Assembly (NCBI GenBank): GCA_031259485.1
Contig: JAIRLH010000022.1
Span: forward strand, 1-5,479
Length of the DNA: 5,479 bases
From: Elusimicrobiota bacterium
GTDB lineage: Bacteria > Elusimicrobiota > Elusimicrobia > Elusimicrobiales > Elusimicrobiaceae
Reading direction: 5' to 3'
Shown here piece by piece: positions 1-5,430 of the stretch. The translations under genes and the position numbers were made by a program. Each line of letters begins with the position of its first letter. Position 1 is the first letter of the stretch. The notes under the pieces were generated by a model. That model saw nothing but the letters and a program-made list of their open reading frames with translations. It did no database searches and was not told where the DNA came from.

Positions 1-1
1 T

Positions 2-1237
2 GCCGTCAAAAGCAAAGCCGAGCGTTGCGTCGGCATACTTTCGGCCGTTACAAAAAAAACTGATTTTGACCGCCGCGATGAAGACAACCTTACCCCCGCG
101 CTTTACGCCGCGCGCAACGGGGATGCGCAGTCAATGACATTCTTGGGCAAAGCGGGCGCCGATCTTAATGCCAAAGACGACTCCGGCAAAACGCCGCTTA
201 TAATCGCCGTTGACGCGGGCGACAGACCGCTGGTGCGCGGGTTGCTGGCCCTCAAAGCTAACATTACGGAAAAGGATAATGCCGGCCGCACAGCCCTTAT
301 GCATGCCGTGCAGAGAGGCGATCTGCTTATAAGCGGGGATTTAATCGCCGCAGGCGCGGACGTTAATGAGCCCGACGTCAGCGGCACAACGCCGCTTATG
401 CTCGCCGCGCGGGCGCGCAACTCAACAATGGCTGCGCTGCTCGTGAAAGCCGGCGCGGACGCAAATACGCAAGACGTCGTGGGACGAACGCCGCTCACTC
501 GCGCGATGGAAAATAATGACTACGCTACTTTTACCGCCGTGCTGGCCGCGCCCGCAATTAAGCCTGATTTCCTGTACGGCGACGACGGCGCGACGCCGCT
601 GATCAACGCCGTCAAAAATCAAGATTATAAGTTTACCGCGGCCCTCATTAAGCGTGGCGCGAATGTGAATGTTAGGGATAAAGCCGGCAAAAACGCGCTG
701 ATATACGCATTAGAAAAAGGGAATTATGCTTCGTTCGCCGCTTTAGTGCAGTCCCCCAACGCGCAGCCGGATTTGCCTTACGGCGCAGACAGGACAACGC
801 TGCTTATAACCGCCGCGCGCGCGGGGGATTTGAAATCCGTCGCCGCTCTGGTCAAGCGCGGAGCCGACGTAAATAAAGAAGATATTTTCGGTAATGCCGC
901 GCTTGATTATGCCGTGCAGAACGATGATAAAAAGATGGTTGCTTATTTGGTCAAACGCGGCGCGCGGCAGAAACAGGCTGTGGCATCATCGTTTGAGGAT
1001 ACGGCGGTTGCGGGCGACATTGCCAATGCCGCCACCGCCGCAGGTGCGGAGCATGGGCAGGCCGGGCAGGAGGCATCTTTCGTAAAATCCGGCACGCCGG
1101 CCGCAGGCCAGCCCACTTTCTGGGACAATATTAAGGATTTGGACGGCTATATCGCCCGCTTGGAAAAACAGCTGTCCGAAGCCCGCCAAGCCCGCCGCGA
1201 GCGTTTGGCAAAGCAGGGCACCGCTGGGAAAAAGTAA
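2..1237 (+). CDS. Ankyrin-repeat protein, 5' end missing
   Basis: The frame is open from the left edge (GCC at 2-4), so the true start lies outside the window and the internal ATG at 134 falls inside a repeat; 411 codons are visible. About ten ankyrin repeats of 33-35 residues run from visible residue 1 to about 325, with the hallmarks G-x-TPL, A-x-x-x-G/N-D and GADVN-x-x-D (e.g. 'GADLNAKDDSGKTPL', 'GADVNEPDVSGTTPL'). Two of them (residues 161-195 and 229-263) are 35-residue variants ending PDFLYGDD/PDLPYGAD that alternate with normal 33-residue repeats. After the array come an Ala/Gly-rich linker (about 321-372) and a charged helix (about 373-405, 'LDGYIARLEKQLSEARQ') that could form a coiled coil. 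Ankyrin arrays mediate protein-protein binding; the partner is unknown. Whether the protein is exported cannot be judged without the N-terminus. It is separated from the LPS genes by hairpins and about 400 bp, so it is probably an independent unit. Confidence 0.93.
   Translation, partial: AVKSKAERCVGILSAVTKKTDFDRRDEDNLTPALYAARNGDAQSMTFLGKAGADLNAKDDSGKTPLIIAVDAGDRPLVRGLLALKANITEKDNAGRTALMHAVQRGDLLISGDLIAAGADVNEPDVSGTTPLMLAARARNSTMAALLVKAGADANTQDVVGRTPLTRAMENNDYATFTAVLAAPAIKPDFLYGDDGATPLINAVKNQDYKFTAALIKRGANVNVRDKAGKNALIYALEKGNYASFAALVQSPNAQPDLPYGADRTTLLITAARAGDLKSVAALVKRGADVNKEDIFGNAALDYAVQNDDKKMVAYLVKRGARQKQAVASSFEDTAVAGDIANAATAAGAEHGQAGQEASFVKSGTPAAGQPTFWDNIKDLDGYIARLEKQLSEARQARRERLAKQGTAGKK
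482..889 (+). repeat. Two tandem 204-nt units within the ankyrin array
   Basis: Positions 482-685 and 686-889 each encode one 35-residue variant ankyrin repeat followed by one 33-residue regular repeat, 68 residues per unit. The variant repeats align without gaps and share G-x-x-x-L...A-x-E...Y-A-x-F-x-A-x-L and the ending P-D-x-x-Y-G-x-D. DNA identity is only moderate, so this is an old duplication of a repeat pair rather than a recent copy. The partial sequence at the left edge (visible residues 1-28, ending 'KKTDFDRRDED') resembles the variant type, so the alternation may extend upstream. Confidence 0.65.
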
Positions 1238-1242
1238 TTTTA

Positions 1243-1274
1243 TATCGCCCTCTCCCGCAGGGGAAAGGGCGATA
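1243..1274 (+). terminator. Long hairpin 6 bp after the ankyrin gene
   Basis: TATCGCCC (1243-1250) pairs perfectly with GGGCGATA (1267-1274). The stem continues as TCTCCC (1251-1256) against GGGAAA (1261-1266) with one C-A mismatch, giving about 14 paired positions around a GCAG loop. No clear T-run follows on the plus strand, so termination may depend on this stem together with the next hairpin, or the structure may mainly protect the mRNA 3' end. Position directly behind the stop codon supports a 3'-end role. Confidence 0.6.
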
Positions 1275-1288
1275 AATGTGTCGTATAA

Positions 1289-1312
1289 AACCCTCCGGCC
1301 AGGCCGAGGGTT
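1289..1312 (+). terminator. Second hairpin behind the ankyrin gene, ACCCTC/GAGGGT type
   Basis: AACCCTC (1289-1295) pairs with GAGGGTT (1306-1312). After a bulged C, GGC (1297-1299) pairs with GCC (1303-1305) around the loop CAG. On the minus strand the stem is followed by TTTTATAC, so it could act for minus-strand transcripts as well. Its left flank and arm (13 bp at 1285-1297) recur exactly at 5399-5411 in another hairpin near the right end of the window, suggesting a terminator form used repeatedly by this genome. Confidence 0.5.
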
Positions 1313-1378
1313 CCCAAAAGGTTTAGCGGTGAAGAGAAATAAAAAACTCTTTTTGATTATAAAATGTAAATTGGAGCA

Positions 1379-1564
1379 GTGAGACTGCAAAAAACCTCTT
1401 CCCAGCCGGATATCCTATCTATATGCAATGTTGAGCCGAAAGCGGAAATACAATATGCCGGCGCGGACGATAAGACGCACGGGACCAATATGCAAAACAG
1501 CGTCCAAAAAATAGGTTTTGGATTTGATGAAGATAAAATATCCGAAAAGGACGCGTATTATTGA
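1379..1564 (+). CDS. Doubtful small hypothetical ORF (61 codons)
   Basis: This is the only sizeable plus-strand ORF in the region between the ankyrin gene and the acyltransferase. It would start at GTG 1379 and end at TGA 1562-1564. The product is hydrophilic and acidic towards the C-terminus ('GFDEDKISEKDAYY'), with no signal peptide, membrane segment or family that I recognise. For: codons in the middle look coding-like (GCC GGC GCG GAC GAT). Against: GGAG at 1373-1376 is only 2 nt from the GTG, too close for a normal ribosome binding site, and the start lies in a small hairpin (GCAGT-GAG-ACTGC, 1376-1388). A CTG at 1385 would be well spaced but is a rare start. It may be a remnant, a small gene, or chance. 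Confidence 0.25.
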   Translation: MRLQKTSSQPDILSICNVEPKAEIQYAGADDKTHGTNMQNSVQKIGFGFDEDKISEKDAYY

Positions 1565-1583
1565 AGGGCAGAGATTTTTTTGG

Positions 1584-1617
1584 TTCGATAAATATCGAAT
1601 ATTTGATAAAATATAAT
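1584..1617 (+). promoter_or_regulatory. Possible promoter with operator-like palindrome
   Basis: TTCGATA-AA-TATCGAA (1584-1599) is a perfect 7-bp inverted repeat with a 2-bp centre; an overlapping palindrome AAATAT-CGA-ATATTT lies at 1590-1604. A consensus -10 box TATAAT sits at 1612-1617, and the palindrome covers the place where its -35 box should be. No good TTGACA-like -35 is present. Transcription would start near 1624, shortly before the acyltransferase start (ATG 1649). This fits a promoter controlled by a dimeric regulator, but the segment is AT-rich and short palindromes occur there by chance. Confidence 0.35.
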
Positions 1618-1648
1618 ATCTTAACTGTTGAGAACGTCCGCGCAAAAT

Positions 1649-2314
1649 ATGCTAAAAATCAGCGAACAAAAAAAGCCGCATATAAAATACCGCATAGTGG
1701 CAAACTTAGCGTCGTTTTATCTGCATTTTGTCGGGTTTTTTACCAAATTTATATATGCAGGCAGCGAGCCCGCTATGGAACTTGACGCAAGGCAGCGCGT
1801 TATATACGCTTTTTGGCATAATCAGCAATTGTTTTTGCTGTACCCCTATCGCAACAGAGGCAAAATCTGCGTTCTCGTAAGTATGAGCAAAGACGGCGAA
1901 TATATAGCGCGTTCGCTTCCTAAATTCAATATGAAAGCAATGCGCGGCTCCACCACGCGCGGCGGATACAGCGCGCTTCGCGGGCTTATGGATATATCCG
2001 AAGCCGGCTACAGCCCGGCGATTACTCCCGACGGGCCGCGCGGGCCGGTTTACAGCGCGAGATCAGGCATAATTTATTTGGCGCAAAAAACGCATTTGCC
2101 GATAATTCCGGCCGGAGTCGCGTGCAGCCGCAAAATTACGGTTAATTCCTGGGATAAATTTCAAATACCGCTGCCTTTTGGCAAATGCGCCTTGGTTTAC
2201 GGCGAGCCTGTTTGGGTCGGCGAGACTGATGATACCGAAGCCGCGCGCCGACGCCTTACCGATATCCTTAACGCCGTGACCGCGCAAGCCGCGCGTCTGG
2301 CCGCGCGGCGGTAA
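1649..2314 (+). CDS. DUF374 / lysophospholipid acyltransferase-like protein (probable lipid A acyltransferase)
   Basis: The 221-residue product has the conserved pattern of the DUF374 branch of the LPLAT superfamily: FWHNQQLF (residues 55-62, H57 the likely catalytic base), SMSKDGE (78-84), the phosphate-binding type segment MRGSTTRGG (98-106), TPDGPRGP (126-133), and SWDKFQIPLPF (167-177). The aspartate of the classic H-x4-D motif is replaced by F62, which as I recall is normal for this branch. A hydrophobic N-terminal stretch (about 14-37) would seat it on the inner membrane. Expected role: transfer of a fatty acyl chain to a lipid A or Kdo-lipid A intermediate; the exact acceptor is not known. 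The location directly before waaA supports this. I chose ATG 1649 because family similarity begins just after it; an in-frame TTG at 1628 would add seven residues. Neither start has a clear ribosome binding site. The gene ends with tandem stops TAA TAA. Confidence 0.88.
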   Translation: MLKISEQKKPHIKYRIVANLASFYLHFVGFFTKFIYAGSEPAMELDARQRVIYAFWHNQQLFLLYPYRNRGKICVLVSMSKDGEYIARSLPKFNMKAMRGSTTRGGYSALRGLMDISEAGYSPAITPDGPRGPVYSARSGIIYLAQKTHLPIIPAGVACSRKITVNSWDKFQIPLPFGKCALVYGEPVWVGETDDTEAARRRLTDILNAVTAQAARLAARR

Positions 2315-2317
2315 TAA

Positions 2318-2475
2318 GGGACGGCAAATACCCCGTCCGCCTTTGGCGTCCGCCCCTAAATAGAGGGGAATAACCGAGTAGGGGAATAAAGTTTTTAATT
2401 CTACTTTTTACAAAAAGGGAAATCAGGCAAAGCCTGACAGGGTATTGAATAGCCGTATCGGCTGAATTATTTCAT
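2318..2475 (+). promoter_or_regulatory. Structured spacer / leader before waaA
   Basis: This 158-bp stretch holds several small structures: GGACGG (2319-2324) with CCGTCC (2333-2338); CGCC-TTT-GGCG (2338-2348); CCCCT (2353-2357) with AGGGG (2364-2368); TCAGGC-AAA-GCCTGA (2423-2437); and AGCCG-TAT-CGGCT (2451-2463), which ends 12 nt before the waaA ATG. The 10-mer AGGGGAATAA occurs at 2364-2373 and 2380-2389, so the single CCCCT could pair with either copy. The second copy is soon followed by GTTTTT (2391-2396). No convincing promoter or intrinsic terminator stands out, so co-transcription of the flanking genes remains possible. Confidence 0.35.
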
Positions 2476-3765
2476 ATGGGTTATATAATCCTCTTACTGC
2501 TTAATCTCATTGCGCCTTTGGCGGGCGCGGGCGTTATATTGTTTTTTCTGTTTTCTTCAAGGCGCAACCTGCTTAAAAACCTCCGGACGGAGCTTGGGCA
2601 GCGTTTTGCGTTTGGGAAGGGCGGGCGTGTCCCGGGCGGATGTATCTGGCTGCATGCCGCCAGCGTGGGGGAGGTGCGCTCCTGCGTCGGCGTAACGCGA
2701 TTGCTTAAGGTCTATTACAGCCGCCCCGCGCTGATTACCTGCACCACTGCCGCGGGCCGCGCCGTAGCGCAGAAAGAGCCGGTTTTCGATATCGTCGCGC
2801 TTGCGCCGGCGGATTTTTATCCTTTTATAAAAAAATTTATTAAAATTTATAAACCTTTTCGCCTTTTTATAATTGAGTCCGATTTATGGCCCAATATGAT
2901 AACAGCATGCGCAAACAACGGGGTGCCCGTGGGTATAATCAACGGCCGTCTTTCGCGCCGCAGCGCGGGGCGTTATAAGCTGCTTTGGCCGCTGTTTAAG
3001 CTGGTTTTAAGCAAGATATCACTTATCTGCACGCAGACGGAAGATATTGCTAGGCTTTATGCAGAACTCGGCGCGTTGCGACGGAAAATCCGCGTCTGCG
3101 GCAATATGAAATATGATATTCTGAACGAAGACCCGCCGCGCCAAAGCGAAACCGCCGCGCGTCTGGCCGCGCTTGGCTGGGCCGGCGCGCCGATAATCGC
3201 GTGCGGCAGCACGCACGAGGAGGAGGAGAGGGTAATAATCGCGGCCGCCAAAAAACTGCCGGCTGCAAAGTTTATAATCGCACCGCGGCATTTAGAGCGC
3301 GCAGGCCAAACGGCGCAGATGCTTAAAGAATCCGGAATAGGGTACGCCGTTTTAAGTAAAATAAAGGAACGCGGCGTTTTTAATAAACCTCCGCAAATTC
3401 TGCTGGCGGACGCTATGGGCTGGCTCGGCGCTTTTTATAAAGCGGCGGCAATCGTTTTTGTCGGCGGCAGCATAAGCAGAAGAGGGGGACATAATTTTTT
3501 GGAGGCGGCCGTTTTGGGCCGGCCGGTTTTATTAGGCAGGTATTATTATAATGCGCCCGAAGCCGCCCAAAAGCTGCTGGCGGAAGGCGGCGGCTTTCTG
3601 GTTGACGCAGACAATTTTGCAGAAGTTGTTGACAAGCTGTTGAAGCAGCCCGCCGCTTTGCAAAACGCGGCATCCGCCGCGGGGCTGGCCGCGCAATCTT
3701 TTAAAGGAGCGACGGATAAAACTCTGTCCGCGATTAAAGAATATGAAAGAAACGCAAAAACATAA
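2476..3765 (+). CDS. waaA: 3-deoxy-D-manno-octulosonic acid (Kdo) transferase
   Basis: WaaA (KdtA) transfers Kdo from CMP-Kdo to lipid IVA at the cytoplasmic face of the inner membrane, the first committed core step. The 429-residue length is typical. Visible features in order: N-terminal membrane anchor (about residues 3-27) followed by RR; WLHAASVGE (58-66), whose E66 matches the catalytic glutamate of the family; IESDLWPN (133-140); a C-terminal GT-B half with CGSTHEEEE (243-251), APRHLER (269-275), GGSISRRGGHNFLEAA (330-345) and GRPVLLGRYYYNAPEA (348-363). All key residues are present. The number of Kdo units added cannot be read from the sequence. ATG 2476 begins directly before the membrane anchor; no Shine-Dalgarno lies 5-12 nt upstream, where the sequence is GAATTATTTCAT. 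The 3' end overlaps the next gene by 23 nt, indicating co-transcription and translational coupling. Confidence 0.96.
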   Translation: MGYIILLLLNLIAPLAGAGVILFFLFSSRRNLLKNLRTELGQRFAFGKGGRVPGGCIWLHAASVGEVRSCVGVTRLLKVYYSRPALITCTTAAGRAVAQKEPVFDIVALAPADFYPFIKKFIKIYKPFRLFIIESDLWPNMITACANNGVPVGIINGRLSRRSAGRYKLLWPLFKLVLSKISLICTQTEDIARLYAELGALRRKIRVCGNMKYDILNEDPPRQSETAARLAALGWAGAPIIACGSTHEEEERVIIAAAKKLPAAKFIIAPRHLERAGQTAQMLKESGIGYAVLSKIKERGVFNKPPQILLADAMGWLGAFYKAAAIVFVGGSISRRGGHNFLEAAVLGRPVLLGRYYYNAPEAAQKLLAEGGGFLVDADNFAEVVDKLLKQPAALQNAASAAGLAAQSFKGATDKTLSAIKEYERNAKT

Positions 3766-5263
3766 AATACTGGTGATGCGCCTCTCCTCGCTGGGGGATA
3801 TTATTTTGCTTTCCCCCGTGTTTAAAAACATCAAGGCCAAGTGGCCGGACGCGTATATAACATTGCTTGTAAAGCCGCAGTTCGCGCAGGCTTTGAGCGG
3901 ACACCCGGATATTGACAATATCATGGTTTTCAAAGGTTTTACGGGGACAGTCTGCGCCATACGCGCCGCGCGTTTTACGCATTTGCTGGATTTGCATTCC
4001 ACTCTGCGCACAAGGCTTTTGGCTCTGTTTTCCGGCGTGGCCAACAAGGCGCGCTACAACAAACACTCTTTGCAGCGCAGACTGCACGTCAAATTTAAAC
4101 TTCCCTCGCCCGCGCTTGAAAAGCACACGCTGGAAAAGTATCTTGAAGCCCTAAAAATTTGGGACATACCCGTAAAATACACCACGCCTAAACTTAATGA
4201 CTGGGTCTTCCGCCCCGCCGATATTGACAGGAAGGAGGTGGAAAATATTTGCATTTTCCAGACATCTTTTATCGGCGATAGCGTTTTGACGACGCCGCTG
4301 GTGCAGAAAACCGCCGCTTTGTTCCCCAAAGCAAAAATAACCGTGGTGACGCGGCCGCAGACGGCGGAAATCTTCCAGCACTTAAAAGAAGTTTCCGAAA
4401 TCATTATTGACGACAAGCGCGGCCTTGGCAAAATAACCGGCGTGTTAAATACGGCAAAAGCCATCAGGCAAAGCCGGGCGGACGTTATTCTGGTGCCGCA
4501 CCGCAGCTTCCGCAGCGCGCTGATAGCGAAACTCAGCGGCGTTAAAGTGCGCATAGGTTTTACCAACAGTGAGGGCCGGTTTTTCTACACCAAAACTGTG
4601 CCCTTCTCGTGGATGATACACGACGCGGAGCGCAACCTCTATCTGTTGCGGGGAATAGTGAACGAGAACTTTAAATCAGCCGACCTCAACATGCAGAACG
4701 CCGGCCCCAACGCCGAGGACAACGCAGCCAAAATGCTGGCCGACGCGGGACTTGAGAGCCAAGTTCTGGCGGGCATACACCCGGGTTCAGTCTGGCCCAC
4801 AAAATGCTGGCCTTATGAAAATTACGCCAAGCTCATCACGCGGCTGGAGAAGGAGCTCGGCGTGATTTCCGTCATAGTCGGCGGAGACAAAGATATTGAT
4901 TTGGGGGAGCAGGTTTCGCGCATAAGCGACGCGCACCCCGTGAATCTCGCCGGCAAAACCACGCTGAGCGAGCTCATGGCCCTGATGAAACGCTTCAAAC
5001 TTTTTGTCACCAATGACTCCGGCCCAATGCATATTGCGGCGGCTTTCGGCGTGCCGGTTCTGGCGATATTCGGCCCGACGACAAAAGAGCTGGGCTTCTT
5101 CCCTTACGGCGAGGGCAACAGAGTGATAGAAGTCAAAGGCCTGCCCTGCCGCCCCTGCGCCCTGCACGGCGGCAAAAAATGCCCCGAAGGCCATTTTAAA
5201 TGCATGCGGGATATTACCGTTGATGAAGTTTTCTCAACGGCTAAAGAAATGCTGAATAAATAG
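3743..5263 (+). CDS. GT9 heptosyltransferase with a duplicated N-terminal half-domain
   Basis: GT9 enzymes add heptose from ADP-heptose to the Kdo/heptose inner core. At 506 residues this protein is about 165 longer than usual. Residues 7-150 form one GT9 N-terminal (acceptor-side) half: KILVMRLSSLGD with D19, 'LLDLHSTLRTRLLALFSG' (81-98), and a helix 'LEKYLEALKIWDIP' (130-143). The C-terminal half is missing, and a second, complete GT9 protein begins at about 166: ICIFQTSFIGDSVLTTPL (169-186) with D179, VPHRSFRSALIAKLSGVKVRIG (within 251-272), HPGSVWPTKCWP (346-357), and the nucleotide-sugar segment TNDSGPMHIAAAFGVP (423-438, D425 and H430). A cysteine cluster C-x2-C-x7-C-x6-C follows at 469-487. 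The first half looks WaaC-like and the complete unit WaaF-like. Start ATG 3743 directly precedes the first strand and lies inside waaA. An in-frame deletion between two tandem genes or a natural fusion are both possible. Donor specificity is inferred from context. Confidence 0.9.
   Translation: MKETQKHKILVMRLSSLGDIILLSPVFKNIKAKWPDAYITLLVKPQFAQALSGHPDIDNIMVFKGFTGTVCAIRAARFTHLLDLHSTLRTRLLALFSGVANKARYNKHSLQRRLHVKFKLPSPALEKHTLEKYLEALKIWDIPVKYTTPKLNDWVFRPADIDRKEVENICIFQTSFIGDSVLTTPLVQKTAALFPKAKITVVTRPQTAEIFQHLKEVSEIIIDDKRGLGKITGVLNTAKAIRQSRADVILVPHRSFRSALIAKLSGVKVRIGFTNSEGRFFYTKTVPFSWMIHDAERNLYLLRGIVNENFKSADLNMQNAGPNAEDNAAKMLADAGLESQVLAGIHPGSVWPTKCWPYENYAKLITRLEKELGVISVIVGGDKDIDLGEQVSRISDAHPVNLAGKTTLSELMALMKRFKLFVTNDSGPMHIAAAFGVPVLAIFGPTTKELGFFPYGEGNRVIEVKGLPCRPCALHGGKKCPEGHFKCMRDITVDEVFSTAKEMLNK
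4229..4240 (+). promoter_or_regulatory. Internal Shine-Dalgarno and GTG at the GT9 domain junction
   Basis: AGGAAGGAGGTG lies inside the GT9 gene. AAGGAGGTG (4232-4240) is a perfect nine-base match to the usual 16S anti-Shine-Dalgarno. The in-frame GTG 4238-4240 is 5 nt after AGGA (4229-4232) and would give a 341-residue protein beginning 'MENICIFQTSFIGD', the normal length and start of a stand-alone GT9 enzyme. An in-frame ATT at 4247 is 8 nt after AAGGAGG but is a rare start. It may be an active internal start or a relic of a formerly separate gene. Confidence 0.5.
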
Positions 5264-5269
5264 GTTTTA

Positions 5270-5300
5270 CCGTAATAATTATTATTACGGCATTTTATTT
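5270..5300 (+). terminator. Intrinsic terminator after the LPS genes
   Basis: CCGTAATAA (5270-5278) and TTATTACGG (5282-5290) form a perfect 9-bp stem with a 3-nt loop, followed by CATTTTATTT. It begins 7 nt after the GT9 stop codon and marks the end of the acyltransferase-waaA-GT9 unit. The stem is AT-rich, so termination may be partial. Confidence 0.75.
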
Positions 5301-5306
5301 ATCATG

Positions 5307-5330
5307 GTCGGGGTTAAAGTCGGGGTTAAA
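5307..5330 (+). repeat. Perfect 12-bp tandem duplication
   Basis: GTCGGGGTTAAA occurs twice in direct succession at 5307-5318 and 5319-5330, in the AT-rich spacer between two hairpins. The length is a multiple of three and keeps open a 32-codon ORF starting at ATG 5304. No known element is recognised. Confidence 0.9.
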
Positions 5331-5401
5331 ATTTTTTTATTTTATATTGGAACGTTTTGCAAGAGCTTTCTGATACTGATTTTTGCCGTAGATTTCACAT
5401 A

Positions 5402-5430
5402 AAACCCTCCGCTGTTTCGGCAGAGGGTTT
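5402..5430 (-). terminator. Hairpin near the right end, probably for a convergent gene
   Basis: AAACCCT (5402-5408) pairs with AGGGTTT (5424-5430). The stem continues inward as CCGCTG (5409-5414) against CGGCAG (5418-5423) with one C-A mismatch and one G-T pair, around a TTT loop. Read on the minus strand the stem is followed by TTTTATG, which suits a terminator of a gene entering from the right. On the plus strand it could serve as a backup terminator. Its left arm and flank match 1285-1297 exactly. Confidence 0.6.

Noticed and set aside
1332..1354. AAGAG...CTCTT hairpin followed by T's
   Set aside because: The stem is only 5 bp, AT-rich, with a 10-nt loop, so too weak to call a terminator.
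986..1390. 134-codon minus-strand ORF over the ankyrin tail and spacer
   Set aside because: Most of it is antisense to the ankyrin gene, and it reads through both hairpins.
1561..1785. 74-codon plus ORF starting TTG, overlapping the stop of the 1379 ORF
   Set aside because: More than half lies inside the acyltransferase gene in another frame; the TTGA overlap is tempting but there is no ribosome binding site or recognisable product.
2445..2472. Promoter-like TTGAAT and TTATTT ahead of waaA
   Set aside because: The match to consensus is poor and it would give an almost leaderless transcript; the segment is better described as a hairpin.
3532..4047. 171-codon minus-strand ORF over the waaA/GT9 overlap
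   Set aside because: It is antisense to two confident genes, with no family signature or supporting start signal.
4054..4566. 170-codon minus-strand ORF across the GT9 junction
   Set aside because: It is antisense to well-conserved GT9 motifs and its product shows no recognisable family; long antisense ORFs are expected in GC-rich coding DNA.
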